Assembly (NCBI GenBank): GCA_964449165.1
Contig: CAYVAT010000009.1
Coordinates: 20,322 to 84,321, forward strand
DNA from: CAYSCW01 sp964449165
GTDB taxonomy: Bacteria; Acidobacteriota; Aminicenantia; Aminicenantales; Aminicenantaceae
Length of the DNA: 64,000 nucleotides
Reading direction: 5' to 3'
Positions 1 to 7,783 of this stretch are shown piece by piece. The notes under the pieces are model-generated. The model ran no database searches and was not told the origin of the DNA. It saw nothing but the letters and a program-made list of their open reading frames with translations. How positions within the stretch are numbered: the stretch's first letter is position 1; each line of letters begins with the position of its first letter. A program made the position numbers and the translations under genes.

Positions 1-2446
1 CAATCCTAGGACGTCCTGTATCATCCAGCTCCTTTTTTTCCAGGTTAAAAAGAATTTCTTTGGCTCTCTCCACCACGGTGCGGGGGATGCCGGCCAGCTT
101 GGCCACATGAATGCCGTAACTCTGGTCGGAAGGCCCCGAAGCAATTTTTCTTAAGAAAATGATGTCATCTTTCCATTCCTTGACGGAGACATGGTAGTTC
201 TTGATTCTCCTCATGGTCAGGGCCAGCTCGGTAAGCTCATGATAGTGAGTGGCGAAAAGAGTCTTGGGCCGTGTCTCTTCCCTCTCATGTAGATATTCAG
301 CCACAGCCCAGGCGATGCTGAGGCCATCGAAAGTTGAGGTTCCCCGACCTATCTCATCCAGAAGGATCAGGCTTTTGGAGGTGGCATTGTTCAGGATATT
401 GGCCGTCTCCAGCATCTCGACCATGAACGTTGACTGGCCCATGCTCAGGAAATCCATGGCCCCGATCCTGGTAAAAATACGGTCCACAACACCGATCGAG
501 GCCTCTTTGGCAGGGACAAAGGAGCCCATCTGAGCCAGAATACAGATGAGGGCTACCTGCCTGAGATAAGTGGATTTTCCTCCCATATTGGGACCAGTGA
601 CGATAAGGATCTGATCATCTTCCCTGTCAGTGTAAGTATCATTGGGAATAAAAGGCTCATCCTGGGTCTTCTCGATGATGGGATGGCGGCCTTCCACAAT
701 CCTGATTCTATCCCCCGCGTCCACTTCAGGGCGGGAGTAATTGCGCTGCGAGGCTAGTTCGGCCAAGCAAGAAAGCATATCCAAGCTGGCAATGTTGGCG
801 GCTATCTTCTGCAGCCGAACGGTTTCCTGAGCTATCTTATCCCTCACTTCTAAGTAAAGTGTATATTCCAGTTCTGCAATTTTCTCTTCCGCATTGAGCA
901 CCTTCTCCTCGTATTCTTTAAGCTCAGGAGTAATGAATCGCTCGGAATTGACCAGGGTCTGCTTTCGGATATAATCAGGAGAAACAAGGGAAAGATTGGG
1001 CTTGGTGACTTCGATATAGTAACCGAACACCTTGTTGTAGCGTATCTTGAGAGAGGAAATGCCCGTTCTTTCTCTCTCTTTTTTCTCCATCTGAGCGATA
1101 AAGCTCTTCCCAGAATGACTTATTTTCCTCAACTCATCCAGTTCTTGGTTGTATCCCTCCTTGATGATCCCCCCTTCTGTCAGCAGAAAAGCGGGCTCTT
1201 CCTTAATGGCTCTATCGATCAAATCCACAACATCCTGTCCATTATCCCATTCCTGATGTATTTCTTTTATCCTCCCGGAGGAAAAGGCGGAAAGAAGCGG
1301 TTGAATCTGGGGAAGAGGCAAGAGGGATTTCTTGAGAGAGAGCAAATCCTTGGGATGGGCTACTCCGAGAGAAATTCTCCCTGTCAGGCGTTCAAGGTCG
1401 AATATTTCCTTCAGGTATTCCCTCAACTCATGTCGCTCAATGGTGCATTTATGAAATTCAGCGACAGCATCCGCTCTCTCCTTGATTCGGGAACAATCCA
1501 GGAGGGGCTGGAGAAGACAGGACCTGAGCAGCCTTCCGCCCATAGAGGTCACCGTGAAATCGATGACATCCAGCAGGGAGCCTTTCGAGCTTCCGTCCCG
1601 CAGGTTACGGACAAGTTCCAGATTCTTGATGGAGGTGGCATCCAGCACCATATTGTCAGCCGAATGGACAAAAGAGACCTTGTGAACCAAGGCCAGGGAG
1701 TCCTTCCTCACTTTTTTGAGATAGTAGAGCAACGCTCCTGCTGCAGAGACAGCCATTTCTTTATCTTCAAGATCAAAGCCAGTCAATGATTTGACCTGAA
1801 AATGAGTGAGTAAAAAATTCTTGGCCTGGGATAAATCAAAGGCCCAATCCTCGATAGGGCTTATGAGAATAGAAGAAGTGGTTTGCTTGTTGAAGAGCCT
1901 TTCCACATCGGCCTCTTCCTCGGATGGAACGACAACTTCCTTGGGAGACATCTTGAACAGCTCATCCTCCAGATGCCTATTCTCTCTGGAGTCTTGATAG
2001 GTTCTCATCTGTCCAGAGGCCAGCTCGATGACCGCTAAGCCCCAGTCCTCTCCCTTAAGATAAAGGCTGGCGATGTAATTGCTTTCTTTCCCTGCTTCCA
2101 GATCAAGTTCAACAGCAGTACCTGGAGTGAGAATTTTAACCACATCCCTTTTAACCACGCCTCGAGCAAGTTTTGGATCTTCAACCTGTTCGCAGATAGC
2201 CACCTTGTATCCATGCTTGAGGAGCTTGGCCAGGTAGGAATCGGCAGCGTGGTAGGGAACACCGCACATGGGGATTTTCTGGCGGGAAGTCAGAGCGATC
2301 TCTAAAACAGAAGATCCGACTTTGGCATCCTCATAGAACATCTCATAAAAATCACCCAGGCGAAAGAACAAAATCGCATCCTTGCATTCCTTCTTTATCC
2401 GGTGGTACTGATCCATCATCGGAGTGAGAGAGTTAACAGGAGACAT
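1..2446 (-). CDS. mutS: DNA mismatch repair ATPase MutS (3' end outside window)
   Basis: Recognises mismatched or looped bases and starts methyl-independent or MutL-dependent repair in the cytoplasm. About 815 codons are present and the C-terminus lies beyond base 1. The start is ATG at 2446, chosen because GGAGG lies 7-8 bases upstream. The mismatch-wedge motif Phe-Tyr-Glu is at residues 33-35 (GDFYEMF). The Walker A motif GPNMGGKST is near residues 617-626, and Walker B/signature DEIGRGTSTFDG is near 692-706, followed by the ATHYHEL segment. Domain order (mismatch binding, connector, lever/clamp, ABC-type ATPase) fits full-length MutS of about 850-880 residues. The gene stands apart from its neighbour pgsA, which is on the opposite strand, with a palindromic repeat and an assembly gap between them. 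Identification is secure. Confidence 0.97.
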   Translation of the reverse strand, partial: MSPVNSLTPMMDQYHRIKKECKDAILFFRLGDFYEMFYEDAKVGSSVLEIALTSRQKIPMCGVPYHAADSYLAKLLKHGYKVAICEQVEDPKLARGVVKRDVVKILTPGTAVELDLEAGKESNYIASLYLKGEDWGLAVIELASGQMRTYQDSRENRHLEDELFKMSPKEVVVPSEEEADVERLFNKQTTSSILISPIEDWAFDLSQAKNFLLTHFQVKSLTGFDLEDKEMAVSAAGALLYYLKKVRKDSLALVHKVSFVHSADNMVLDATSIKNLELVRNLRDGSSKGSLLDVIDFTVTSMGGRLLRSCLLQPLLDCSRIKERADAVAEFHKCTIERHELREYLKEIFDLERLTGRISLGVAHPKDLLSLKKSLLPLPQIQPLLSAFSSGRIKEIHQEWDNGQDVVDLIDRAIKEEPAFLLTEGGIIKEGYNQELDELRKISHSGKSFIAQMEKKERERTGISSLKIRYNKVFGYYIEVTKPNLSLVSPDYIRKQTLVNSERFITPELKEYEEKVLNAEEKIAELEYTLYLEVRDKIAQETVRLQKIAANIASLDMLSCLAELASQRNYSRPEVDAGDRIRIVEGRHPIIEKTQDEPFIPNDTYTDREDDQILIVTGPNMGGKSTYLRQVALICILAQMGSFVPAKEASIGVVDRIFTRIGAMDFLSMGQSTFMVEMLETANILNNATSKSLILLDEIGRGTSTFDGLSIAWAVAEYLHEREETRPKTLFATHYHELTELALTMRRIKNYHVSVKEWKDDIIFLRKIASGPSDQSYGIHVAKLAGIPRTVVERAKEILFNLEKKELDDTGRPRI

Positions 2447-2548
2447 CTTCGATCCTCCACTATACTTCGCCCTTACAGTTTTTTCAACACCTTCGACCCC
2501 GAAGTATTTCCGAACCAGTGATGAATGAAGATATTTCCTCCACATCAC

Positions 2549-2648
2549 CGGGGTCAGACCTTCATAACTTTCATAATTTTTTATCCCTCTAGAAAAATAT
2601 ATTTATTCTGGAATGAAAAGTTAGAAAAGTTATGAAGGTCTGACCCCG
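2549..2648. repeat. Long inverted repeat with GGGGTCAGACC ends
   Basis: The left arm (2549-2571) and right arm (2626-2648) are perfect 23-base reverse complements of each other. Each ends outward in the word CGGGGTCAGACC, and they are separated by 54 bases that are A+T rich. On paper the whole element can fold into a large hairpin. GGGGTCAGACC-type palindromes occur widely as dispersed REP-like elements mobilised by IS200-like REP-associated tyrosine transposases; that link is from general knowledge, and no transposase gene is visible in this window. It lies between mutS and pgsA and touches an assembly gap. Confidence 0.75.
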
Positions 2649-2654
2649 ATGCTT
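2600..2654. repeat. 55-bp direct repeat, left copy (gap flank)
   Basis: The last 55 bases before the first run of N are repeated exactly as the first 55 bases after it (2755-2809). The repeat includes the right arm of the GGGGTCAGACC palindrome. An exact 55-base match on both sides of a fixed 100-N gap is what a de Bruijn assembler using k=55 leaves when two contigs overlapping by k are scaffolded but not merged. A real tandem repeat is the alternative. Confidence 0.85.
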
Positions 2655-2754
2655 NNNNNNNNNNNNNNNNNNNNNNNNNNNNNNNNNNNNNNNNNNNNNN
2701 NNNNNNNNNNNNNNNNNNNNNNNNNNNNNNNNNNNNNNNNNNNNNNNNNNNNNN
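2655..2754. other. Assembly gap (100 N)
   Basis: Exactly 100 N, a conventional placeholder length. Because the flanks share 55 identical bases, the missing sequence may be nothing at all, or one or more extra palindrome copies. It falls in the non-coding space before pgsA, so no gene is interrupted. Confidence 0.99.
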
Positions 2755-2809
2755 TATTTATTCTGGAATGAAAAGTTAGAAAAGTTATGAAGGTCTGACC
2801 CCGATGCTT
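2755..2809. repeat. 55-bp direct repeat, right copy (gap flank)
   Basis: Identical to 2600-2654. It ends 41 bases before the likely ATG of pgsA, so any promoter or leader of pgsA must lie within or across this repeat and the gap. Confidence 0.85.
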
Positions 2810-2850
2810 CAGATTTGACAACACAAACATCCTATAGTATATCATCCCTG

Positions 2851-3396
2851 ATGCTCAACGGGCCCAATCTCCTGACCTTACTGAGAGTACTCTCCATCCC
2901 CGCCTTGGTGGTGGCTCTTCTTACCGAATTTAAAGGAAAGGAGATCGTATCCTTCATCATTTTCTTCCTGGCCGCCCTCACGGACATGCTTGATGGCTTC
3001 TTGGCAAGACGAAAAAAGCAGATTACCGCCTTCGGTCAGCTCATGGATCCCATTGCAGACAAACTGCTGGTAGCTTCTGCTTTAATCTGCCTCGTGGAGC
3101 TGGGAGCTGTTCCAGCCTGGATGGTTGTGATCATCATCGGGAGAGAGCTGGCCGTCTCGGGATTTCGCGCTGTCGCCGCTTCCAAAGGAGTAAACATCGC
3201 TGCCTCTGTTCTTGGAAAAATCAAGATGATTTCAGAGGCAGTCACCATATGTCTCTTGATCTTAGGAGATAAGTATCTGGGAGAGCTCTATTTTCTTACC
3301 CAGGTAGGGCTTTGGTTGATTATCGCCACGGCTCTTCTCTCTGCGGGAGAGTATTATTTAAAATTCGGACACCTTATCCTATCCAGACGTTCCTGA
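2851..3396 (+). CDS. pgsA: CDP-diacylglycerol--glycerol-3-phosphate 3-phosphatidyltransferase
   Basis: Makes phosphatidylglycerol-phosphate from CDP-diacylglycerol and glycerol-3-phosphate, the committed step to phosphatidylglycerol and cardiolipin, in the inner membrane. The CDP-alcohol phosphatidyltransferase signature DG-x2-AR-x8-G-x3-D-x3-D is complete (DGFLAR ... GQLMDPIAD). About five hydrophobic segments span the 181 residues, the usual length. An in-frame TTG exists 36 bases upstream (2815), but ATG 2851 is preferred because it gives the usual family N-terminus (MLNGPNLLTLLRV). No strong ribosome site is visible for either. The 3' end overlaps the convergent fabD by 18 bp. The upstream region is disturbed by a repeat and gap, so regulation cannot be read. 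A phosphatidylserine synthase is less likely from length and context. Confidence 0.92.
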   Translation: MLNGPNLLTLLRVLSIPALVVALLTEFKGKEIVSFIIFFLAALTDMLDGFLARRKKQITAFGQLMDPIADKLLVASALICLVELGAVPAWMVVIIIGRELAVSGFRAVAASKGVNIAASVLGKIKMISEAVTICLLILGDKYLGELYFLTQVGLWLIIATALLSAGEYYLKFGHLILSRRS

Positions 3397-4314
3397 AAGT
3401 ACTTCCTTGACCTTATCCAAATCAGAGAAACTCTCCATACGCAAAATATCAGGAGAGAAACTCCATTGACGGCTTATTCTTCTTGCCAGTCTAGAGAGAA
3501 CCTGGCCTGAGCCCAATTCTACGAAAAGATCTATTTTCCGCTCTCTCATAACCTCCATGGATTTGTACCAGAGGACCGGCCGACTCACCTGTCTCTTCAA
3601 GGCTTCTCTCGCTTCCTCTCCCTTGTGAATGATTTTGGCTTCGACGTTAGTGACGATCGGAAACTCTAAATCCTTAAACTCAACTGCATCCAAGTCACGG
3701 GAAAGTCTTTCCTCAGCGCTCATCATCAGCTGACAGTGAAAGGGAGCGCTTACAGGGAGGATGACCGAACGAGGAGCTTCGATCAGATCCATAGCTCTTT
3801 TGACCGACTGTTGGTGACCTGCGATTACAATCTGCTCCTGGCTGTTCCAATTGGCTATTTCTACTACTCCCTCCTTGATTTTAGTTAAAGCCGCTTTGAC
3901 CCTCTCGAACTCGACTCCAAGAAGAGCAGCCATAGCTCCCTCTCCGACTGGGACTGCTTCCTGCATGTACTTTCCCCTTTTATGGACGAGGAGGAGAGCC
4001 TCCTCAAAATCCAACGACCCTGCTGCCACCAGAGCAGAATATTCTCCCAAGCTATGCCCTGCAGCCAACAGAGGTTTCTTCCTCAGCAGGCGATAGGCTA
4101 TATAACTAACCGTCAGAAGAGCGGGTTGAGTATTTTGGGTGAGCTTTAATTCCTCCTCAGGTCCTTCAAAGCAGAGGCTTGAAATTTTGAATCCCAGAGT
4201 CTCATCCGCCAGGGCAAAAATCTCTTTGGCCAGGGATGAGTTGTGGTGAAAATCTCTTCCCATGCCTACAATCTGTGAGCCTTGTCCGGGAAAGAGAAAT
4301 GCCAGATTTTGCAT
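3379..4314 (-). CDS. fabD: Malonyl-CoA:ACP transacylase FabD
   Basis: Transfers malonyl from CoA to acyl carrier protein, supplying chain-extender units for type II fatty-acid synthesis. The sequence shows GQGSQ at residues 10-14 and the active-site serine in GHSLGE (Ser88), with the catalytic His in APFH near residue 190. Its 311 residues match the family. An in-frame GTG at 4320 would overlap the upstream stop, but the AAGGAG box is only 5 bases before ATG 4314 and too close to the GTG, so ATG is chosen. It directly follows the SurA-like gene and is probably co-transcribed with it and the Omp85/TamB genes. A cluster linking lipid synthesis to envelope assembly is plausible. No other fab gene is nearby. 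Confidence 0.95.
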   Translation of the reverse strand: MQNLAFLFPGQGSQIVGMGRDFHHNSSLAKEIFALADETLGFKISSLCFEGPEEELKLTQNTQPALLTVSYIAYRLLRKKPLLAAGHSLGEYSALVAAGSLDFEEALLLVHKRGKYMQEAVPVGEGAMAALLGVEFERVKAALTKIKEGVVEIANWNSQEQIVIAGHQQSVKRAMDLIEAPRSVILPVSAPFHCQLMMSAEERLSRDLDAVEFKDLEFPIVTNVEAKIIHKGEEAREALKRQVSRPVLWYKSMEVMRERKIDLFVELGSGQVLSRLARRISRQWSFSPDILRMESFSDLDKVKEVLSGTSG

Positions 4315-4316
4315 AC

Positions 4317-5006
4317 TCACTCCTTTTCCGTTGCCGTATATTCTTCCAGGTCTTTCACTAGAATCTGGATGTCAGCTTGCTTCCTGAGATTGCTTATCCA
4401 ACCTTTGATTTGACTTTCTATCTTATTTTTTCTGAGTAAAGACTCGATTTCCTGAATCATCTCTATCATCGGTTTGGGCTCCAGCCCTTTCTGTATCTCG
4501 GATGGGAGATAGTGGTTTCGGTAATAAGCTTCGATTTCAGCAAGACTGACCACAACGGTTTGGCCGAACTTCCTGGAGATGAGCGACTCAAAAAGAAGCT
4601 TCTCGCTGATGTATTCCCTCAAGCCGGCCCAGTCCAGGCCATACTCTGTGAAGATTTTCCTGATCTTCTGCTCTCCCATTCTCTCCATCAGTCTTTTCTG
4701 ATAGGCATCCAGTTCCTGGCCATGGGTTTCGGTTTTCTCTGCAGACAGTTGAATCACCAGCTTCTGATCGATTAGCTTGTCCAGAATAGAAGAAAGAGGA
4801 AGCCCGGATGAACCCTCCCCGCCTTCTCCAAAAAGAGCAAAGGCCTTGACAATCCGGAGGTCGGTTAAGGTGATGACTTCCTCGTTGACCACAGCAACGA
4901 TGCAATCAGCGACCCTTTGAAAACCTGCTGGAGTCAATGTTAGACAGATAAGCAGGATGGAAGAAAAACCGAGGATTCTGCGAAAAAAATGCAAGAAATA
5001 ACTCAT
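4317..5006 (-). CDS. SurA-N-like periplasmic chaperone without PPIase domain
   Basis: The protein is 229 residues long. A signal peptide or N-terminal anchor (residues about 8-30) is followed by a SurA_N-type start (IVAVVNEEVITLTDL, about residues 36-50) and long helical segments. SurA proteins escort unfolded outer-membrane proteins through the periplasm to the BAM complex. The parvulin-type PPIase domains of classical SurA are absent: the chain ends in helical and charged sequence. This leaves only the chaperone module, as in some short SurA/PpiD relatives. It lies 14 bp after the Omp85 gene and abuts fabD, so a role in outer-membrane protein assembly is a fair inference. It could instead be a generic SurA-N protein with another client. 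Confidence 0.72.
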   Translation of the reverse strand: MSYFLHFFRRILGFSSILLICLTLTPAGFQRVADCIVAVVNEEVITLTDLRIVKAFALFGEGGEGSSGLPLSSILDKLIDQKLVIQLSAEKTETHGQELDAYQKRLMERMGEQKIRKIFTEYGLDWAGLREYISEKLLFESLISRKFGQTVVVSLAEIEAYYRNHYLPSEIQKGLEPKPMIEMIQEIESLLRKNKIESQIKGWISNLRKQADIQILVKDLEEYTATEKE

Positions 5007-5020
5007 GAAAAAATCATGTT

Positions 5021-7783
5021 TTAAAAGACATTTCCTATGGTGATAAAGGCCAAAACCCTCCTTTCTCCCTCTGGAATATCTAAATTCCAGCCGATCTCGA
5101 AGCGAATGGGTCCCAGAGGAGTGCGGTAGCGGAGTCCGACTCCTATGGTATCTTGAATAGCAGCCAAGCTCATCTGCCTTCTCTTGGCAAATACATTTCC
5201 TGCATCATAGAAGAGCGTGGCAAACAAATCTCTTAACGAGAAGAAAAGAGGGACAGTCAGTTCCAGATTCATAAGAAAGAGAGCTTTCCCGCCAACCGGC
5301 TTTAGAGAGTAAGGATCCTTGGGGCCCAATTCATCAAACCTCTCTCCCCGGAAAGAATTGCTCCCTCCAGCAAAAAACCTCTCGTGGATGGGCATTCTTC
5401 CTCTTCCAAGCCCGAGGCGAAATGTTGAGCTGAAGGTGACGCCTGGGATAACGGGAATATATTGCTGATATTTAATGAAATTTTTCAAGAAGTCTGATTC
5501 CACCTTGAACAGAGGAAAGGCCCATTCAAAAGCAATGCTAAAAAAATGACCCTTCTTAGGATTAAAAGGATCATCCCTGCGGTCCCAGATAAAGCTCCCC
5601 GAGATAGAGGAGGCAGAAAAAGGCGAATACTGCCGGTCTATCTCTGATTCGGCAATCTGAAGGTCAAAGAGCGTCGTTCTGGCCCATCTCAAAGTGGTCA
5701 ATAAGAGAGAACTTTCTGAAAGAGGTTTAATAGTGGTCAGACTGATGCCCCTCCTCTCGAAACTGAAGCTTGTCCGTTCCTCTCTCTCCAGCCACGCATT
5801 CAAGTAAGTCTGGAGAGGCATCCCGAAAAAGTAGGGCTGTTCCCAAGAGATCACTCCTCTTTTTTCTCTAAGGCTAAACTGCCCCACCAGACTCAGCTGA
5901 GCCGCCCGCCCGAAGATATTGTTCCTTATCAACTCAGCCGTTCCACGGAGTCTTACCTCATTATTCCAGACAGAAAAGGTGCGAGGTTCGTTCTTTGTCT
6001 CCAGACCCAAGCCTAAACTCACATAATTCCTTTCCCCTTCTCTCACACTTACGATTAGATTCTCGCTTTCAGGAGAAAGGGATATTTCCTCTATTTTGAC
6101 TTCGGTAAAAATTCCCAGATTTTCAAGCCCTCTCTTGCTTTCCCGTATAAGTCCGAGACGCGCATAATCGCCTTCCTCTATTCGGAGCTCTCGAAGGATG
6201 GTACTTTTACGCGTGATGCTATCTCCGGCGATGATAATCTTTTCTACCTTGACTCTCTTTCCCTCCTGGATATCAAAAGTCACTGAATAAAGGTCCTCAT
6301 CTGCCTTTTCCACACTGGACTGAATCTCCGTCCCCCTAAATCCTTGCTCCAGATAAAAATTCTCAAGCCTTTCCACATCCCGCTCGATGATTGGCCGGAA
6401 GAAGGGGCCGTCTGGATAGATGCTTATATGTTCCATGAGCTTTCCTGCTGCCAGCGCTTTGTTTCCTCTAAAGAAAATGTTCTTGATCCTTTCCTGATTT
6501 CCCTCATTGATATAATACTTGGCTGTAACCTTATCATCTATCCGGGTAAAATTTAGGTAAACCGTTGTCTGGGAAAAGCCATTTTTCTTATAAAGCTCTT
6601 CTATCTCCTGGGGTAATTCGAACAGCCTCTTGCCGCTTATCCATCCCAAAAAAGGGATTTTTTCTCTTATACCAAGTTCCCTTCTGAGCTGTTCAGGGGT
6701 GAAGTATTTCAGCCCCTCGAAAGAAATATCCTGAATTCCATATTTCTTGTCAGGCGCCACCTCGTACACTACTCGCATGCTGTTTTCTTTTTTTTCTATA
6801 AAAGAATGCACAGAGGCAAACAGGTACCCTTTGTCTCTTAGATAATTTATGATTTTTGCCTCGCCTTCGCTTAAACCCCATTCCTCAAAAATCCTCTCTT
6901 CCCATATAGGAAGGAGAAGCCTTAGAGGAACTTCGGCTCCTTTGACCACCACCTCCAATCGTTCGTGGGGCATGATTCCAAGTTCTACAGAGACTCCGTC
7001 TTCCTCAAAATCGGTCTTCTTAATGTTCACTTCTGCCCGGTTGTAGTGCCTGGAATTGTAAAGCCTCTTCAGCTTCTGAACATCACTTTCAAGCTGTGCG
7101 GGTACAAACATATGGCCCTTTTTTGTTTCCATTGTCTGCCGAAGATCAGCCTCTGGCAGAATGGTTTGACCTGAAAAAGTGATCTCTTTGACCCTGTATC
7201 TTTTTGAAGAACGAACTTCAAAAAGAATATCCACAGAAGAGGTTTTGAAGTCTTTCTCCACATCGGTCTTGATTTCAGGATCGAAATAGCCCTGCTTTCT
7301 CAAAGCCTCTCTCAGTTCTTCCTCAGCCTTGGCCACCATTCCATCAGAGAAAGCGCTATTCTCGCGAACGGAGTCTAAGGCCTTCTTCAGCTTCTTCTTA
7401 GAGATTTCTTCTTCAACCAAGATGTTGATCTTCCTGGTAAAAAACTTTCTGGTGAGAACATAAGTCAGGCGGATATCCTTCTCCCCCTCTCTTAAGACCT
7501 TGATATCTGAGAAAAGTCCCGTACTGTAGAGATGTTTGATGCTCTGTGATATCCTCTCCAAAGAGAAAGGCTCTCCTTCACTCACTTGGATCAGCTCAGC
7601 CATATTCTCTCCGTCCTGCTGGCCCTGGATCTGGAGGGAAACTTCTCTGATAATAGGGGAAGATTGTTGAGATTGGGAAAGAGATGTCTGGGAGAGCAAG
7701 AAAATCCAAATAAAAGGCAGAAGAATTATCCTCGTTATCTGCTTTTTACCTCTCAAATCAAAACCTCTTGTGAACCTTGACAT
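5021..7783 (-). CDS. Omp85-family outer-membrane assembly protein (BamA/TamA-type, about seven POTRA repeats)
   Basis: Outer-membrane beta-barrel insertase of 920 residues. After a signal peptide (about residues 16-38) I count about seven successive POTRA-like repeats of 75-80 residues, each beginning near segments such as VKEITFSG, IQDISFEG, IKNIFFRG and VEKIIIAG. A C-terminal 16-strand-type barrel (about residues 580-920) follows, with the Omp85 barrel motif FRGERF and a terminal Phe (IGNVF). BamA usually has five POTRAs and TamA three, so the count is unusual. The gene overlaps the end of tamB by 26 bp and precedes a SurA-like chaperone. With TamB it may form a TamAB-like module, but it could equally be the main BamA. 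The start is ATG 7783 with GGAAGG upstream. Confidence 0.88.
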   Translation of the reverse strand: MSRFTRGFDLRGKKQITRIILLPFIWIFLLSQTSLSQSQQSSPIIREVSLQIQGQQDGENMAELIQVSEGEPFSLERISQSIKHLYSTGLFSDIKVLREGEKDIRLTYVLTRKFFTRKINILVEEEISKKKLKKALDSVRENSAFSDGMVAKAEEELREALRKQGYFDPEIKTDVEKDFKTSSVDILFEVRSSKRYRVKEITFSGQTILPEADLRQTMETKKGHMFVPAQLESDVQKLKRLYNSRHYNRAEVNIKKTDFEEDGVSVELGIMPHERLEVVVKGAEVPLRLLLPIWEERIFEEWGLSEGEAKIINYLRDKGYLFASVHSFIEKKENSMRVVYEVAPDKKYGIQDISFEGLKYFTPEQLRRELGIREKIPFLGWISGKRLFELPQEIEELYKKNGFSQTTVYLNFTRIDDKVTAKYYINEGNQERIKNIFFRGNKALAAGKLMEHISIYPDGPFFRPIIERDVERLENFYLEQGFRGTEIQSSVEKADEDLYSVTFDIQEGKRVKVEKIIIAGDSITRKSTILRELRIEEGDYARLGLIRESKRGLENLGIFTEVKIEEISLSPESENLIVSVREGERNYVSLGLGLETKNEPRTFSVWNNEVRLRGTAELIRNNIFGRAAQLSLVGQFSLREKRGVISWEQPYFFGMPLQTYLNAWLEREERTSFSFERRGISLTTIKPLSESSLLLTTLRWARTTLFDLQIAESEIDRQYSPFSASSISGSFIWDRRDDPFNPKKGHFFSIAFEWAFPLFKVESDFLKNFIKYQQYIPVIPGVTFSSTFRLGLGRGRMPIHERFFAGGSNSFRGERFDELGPKDPYSLKPVGGKALFLMNLELTVPLFFSLRDLFATLFYDAGNVFAKRRQMSLAAIQDTIGVGLRYRTPLGPIRFEIGWNLDIPEGERRVLAFITIGNVF

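Noticed and set aside
1115..1789. Open frame of 224 codons on the plus strand
   Set aside because: It lies wholly antisense to mutS, whose motifs are intact, and has no family features.
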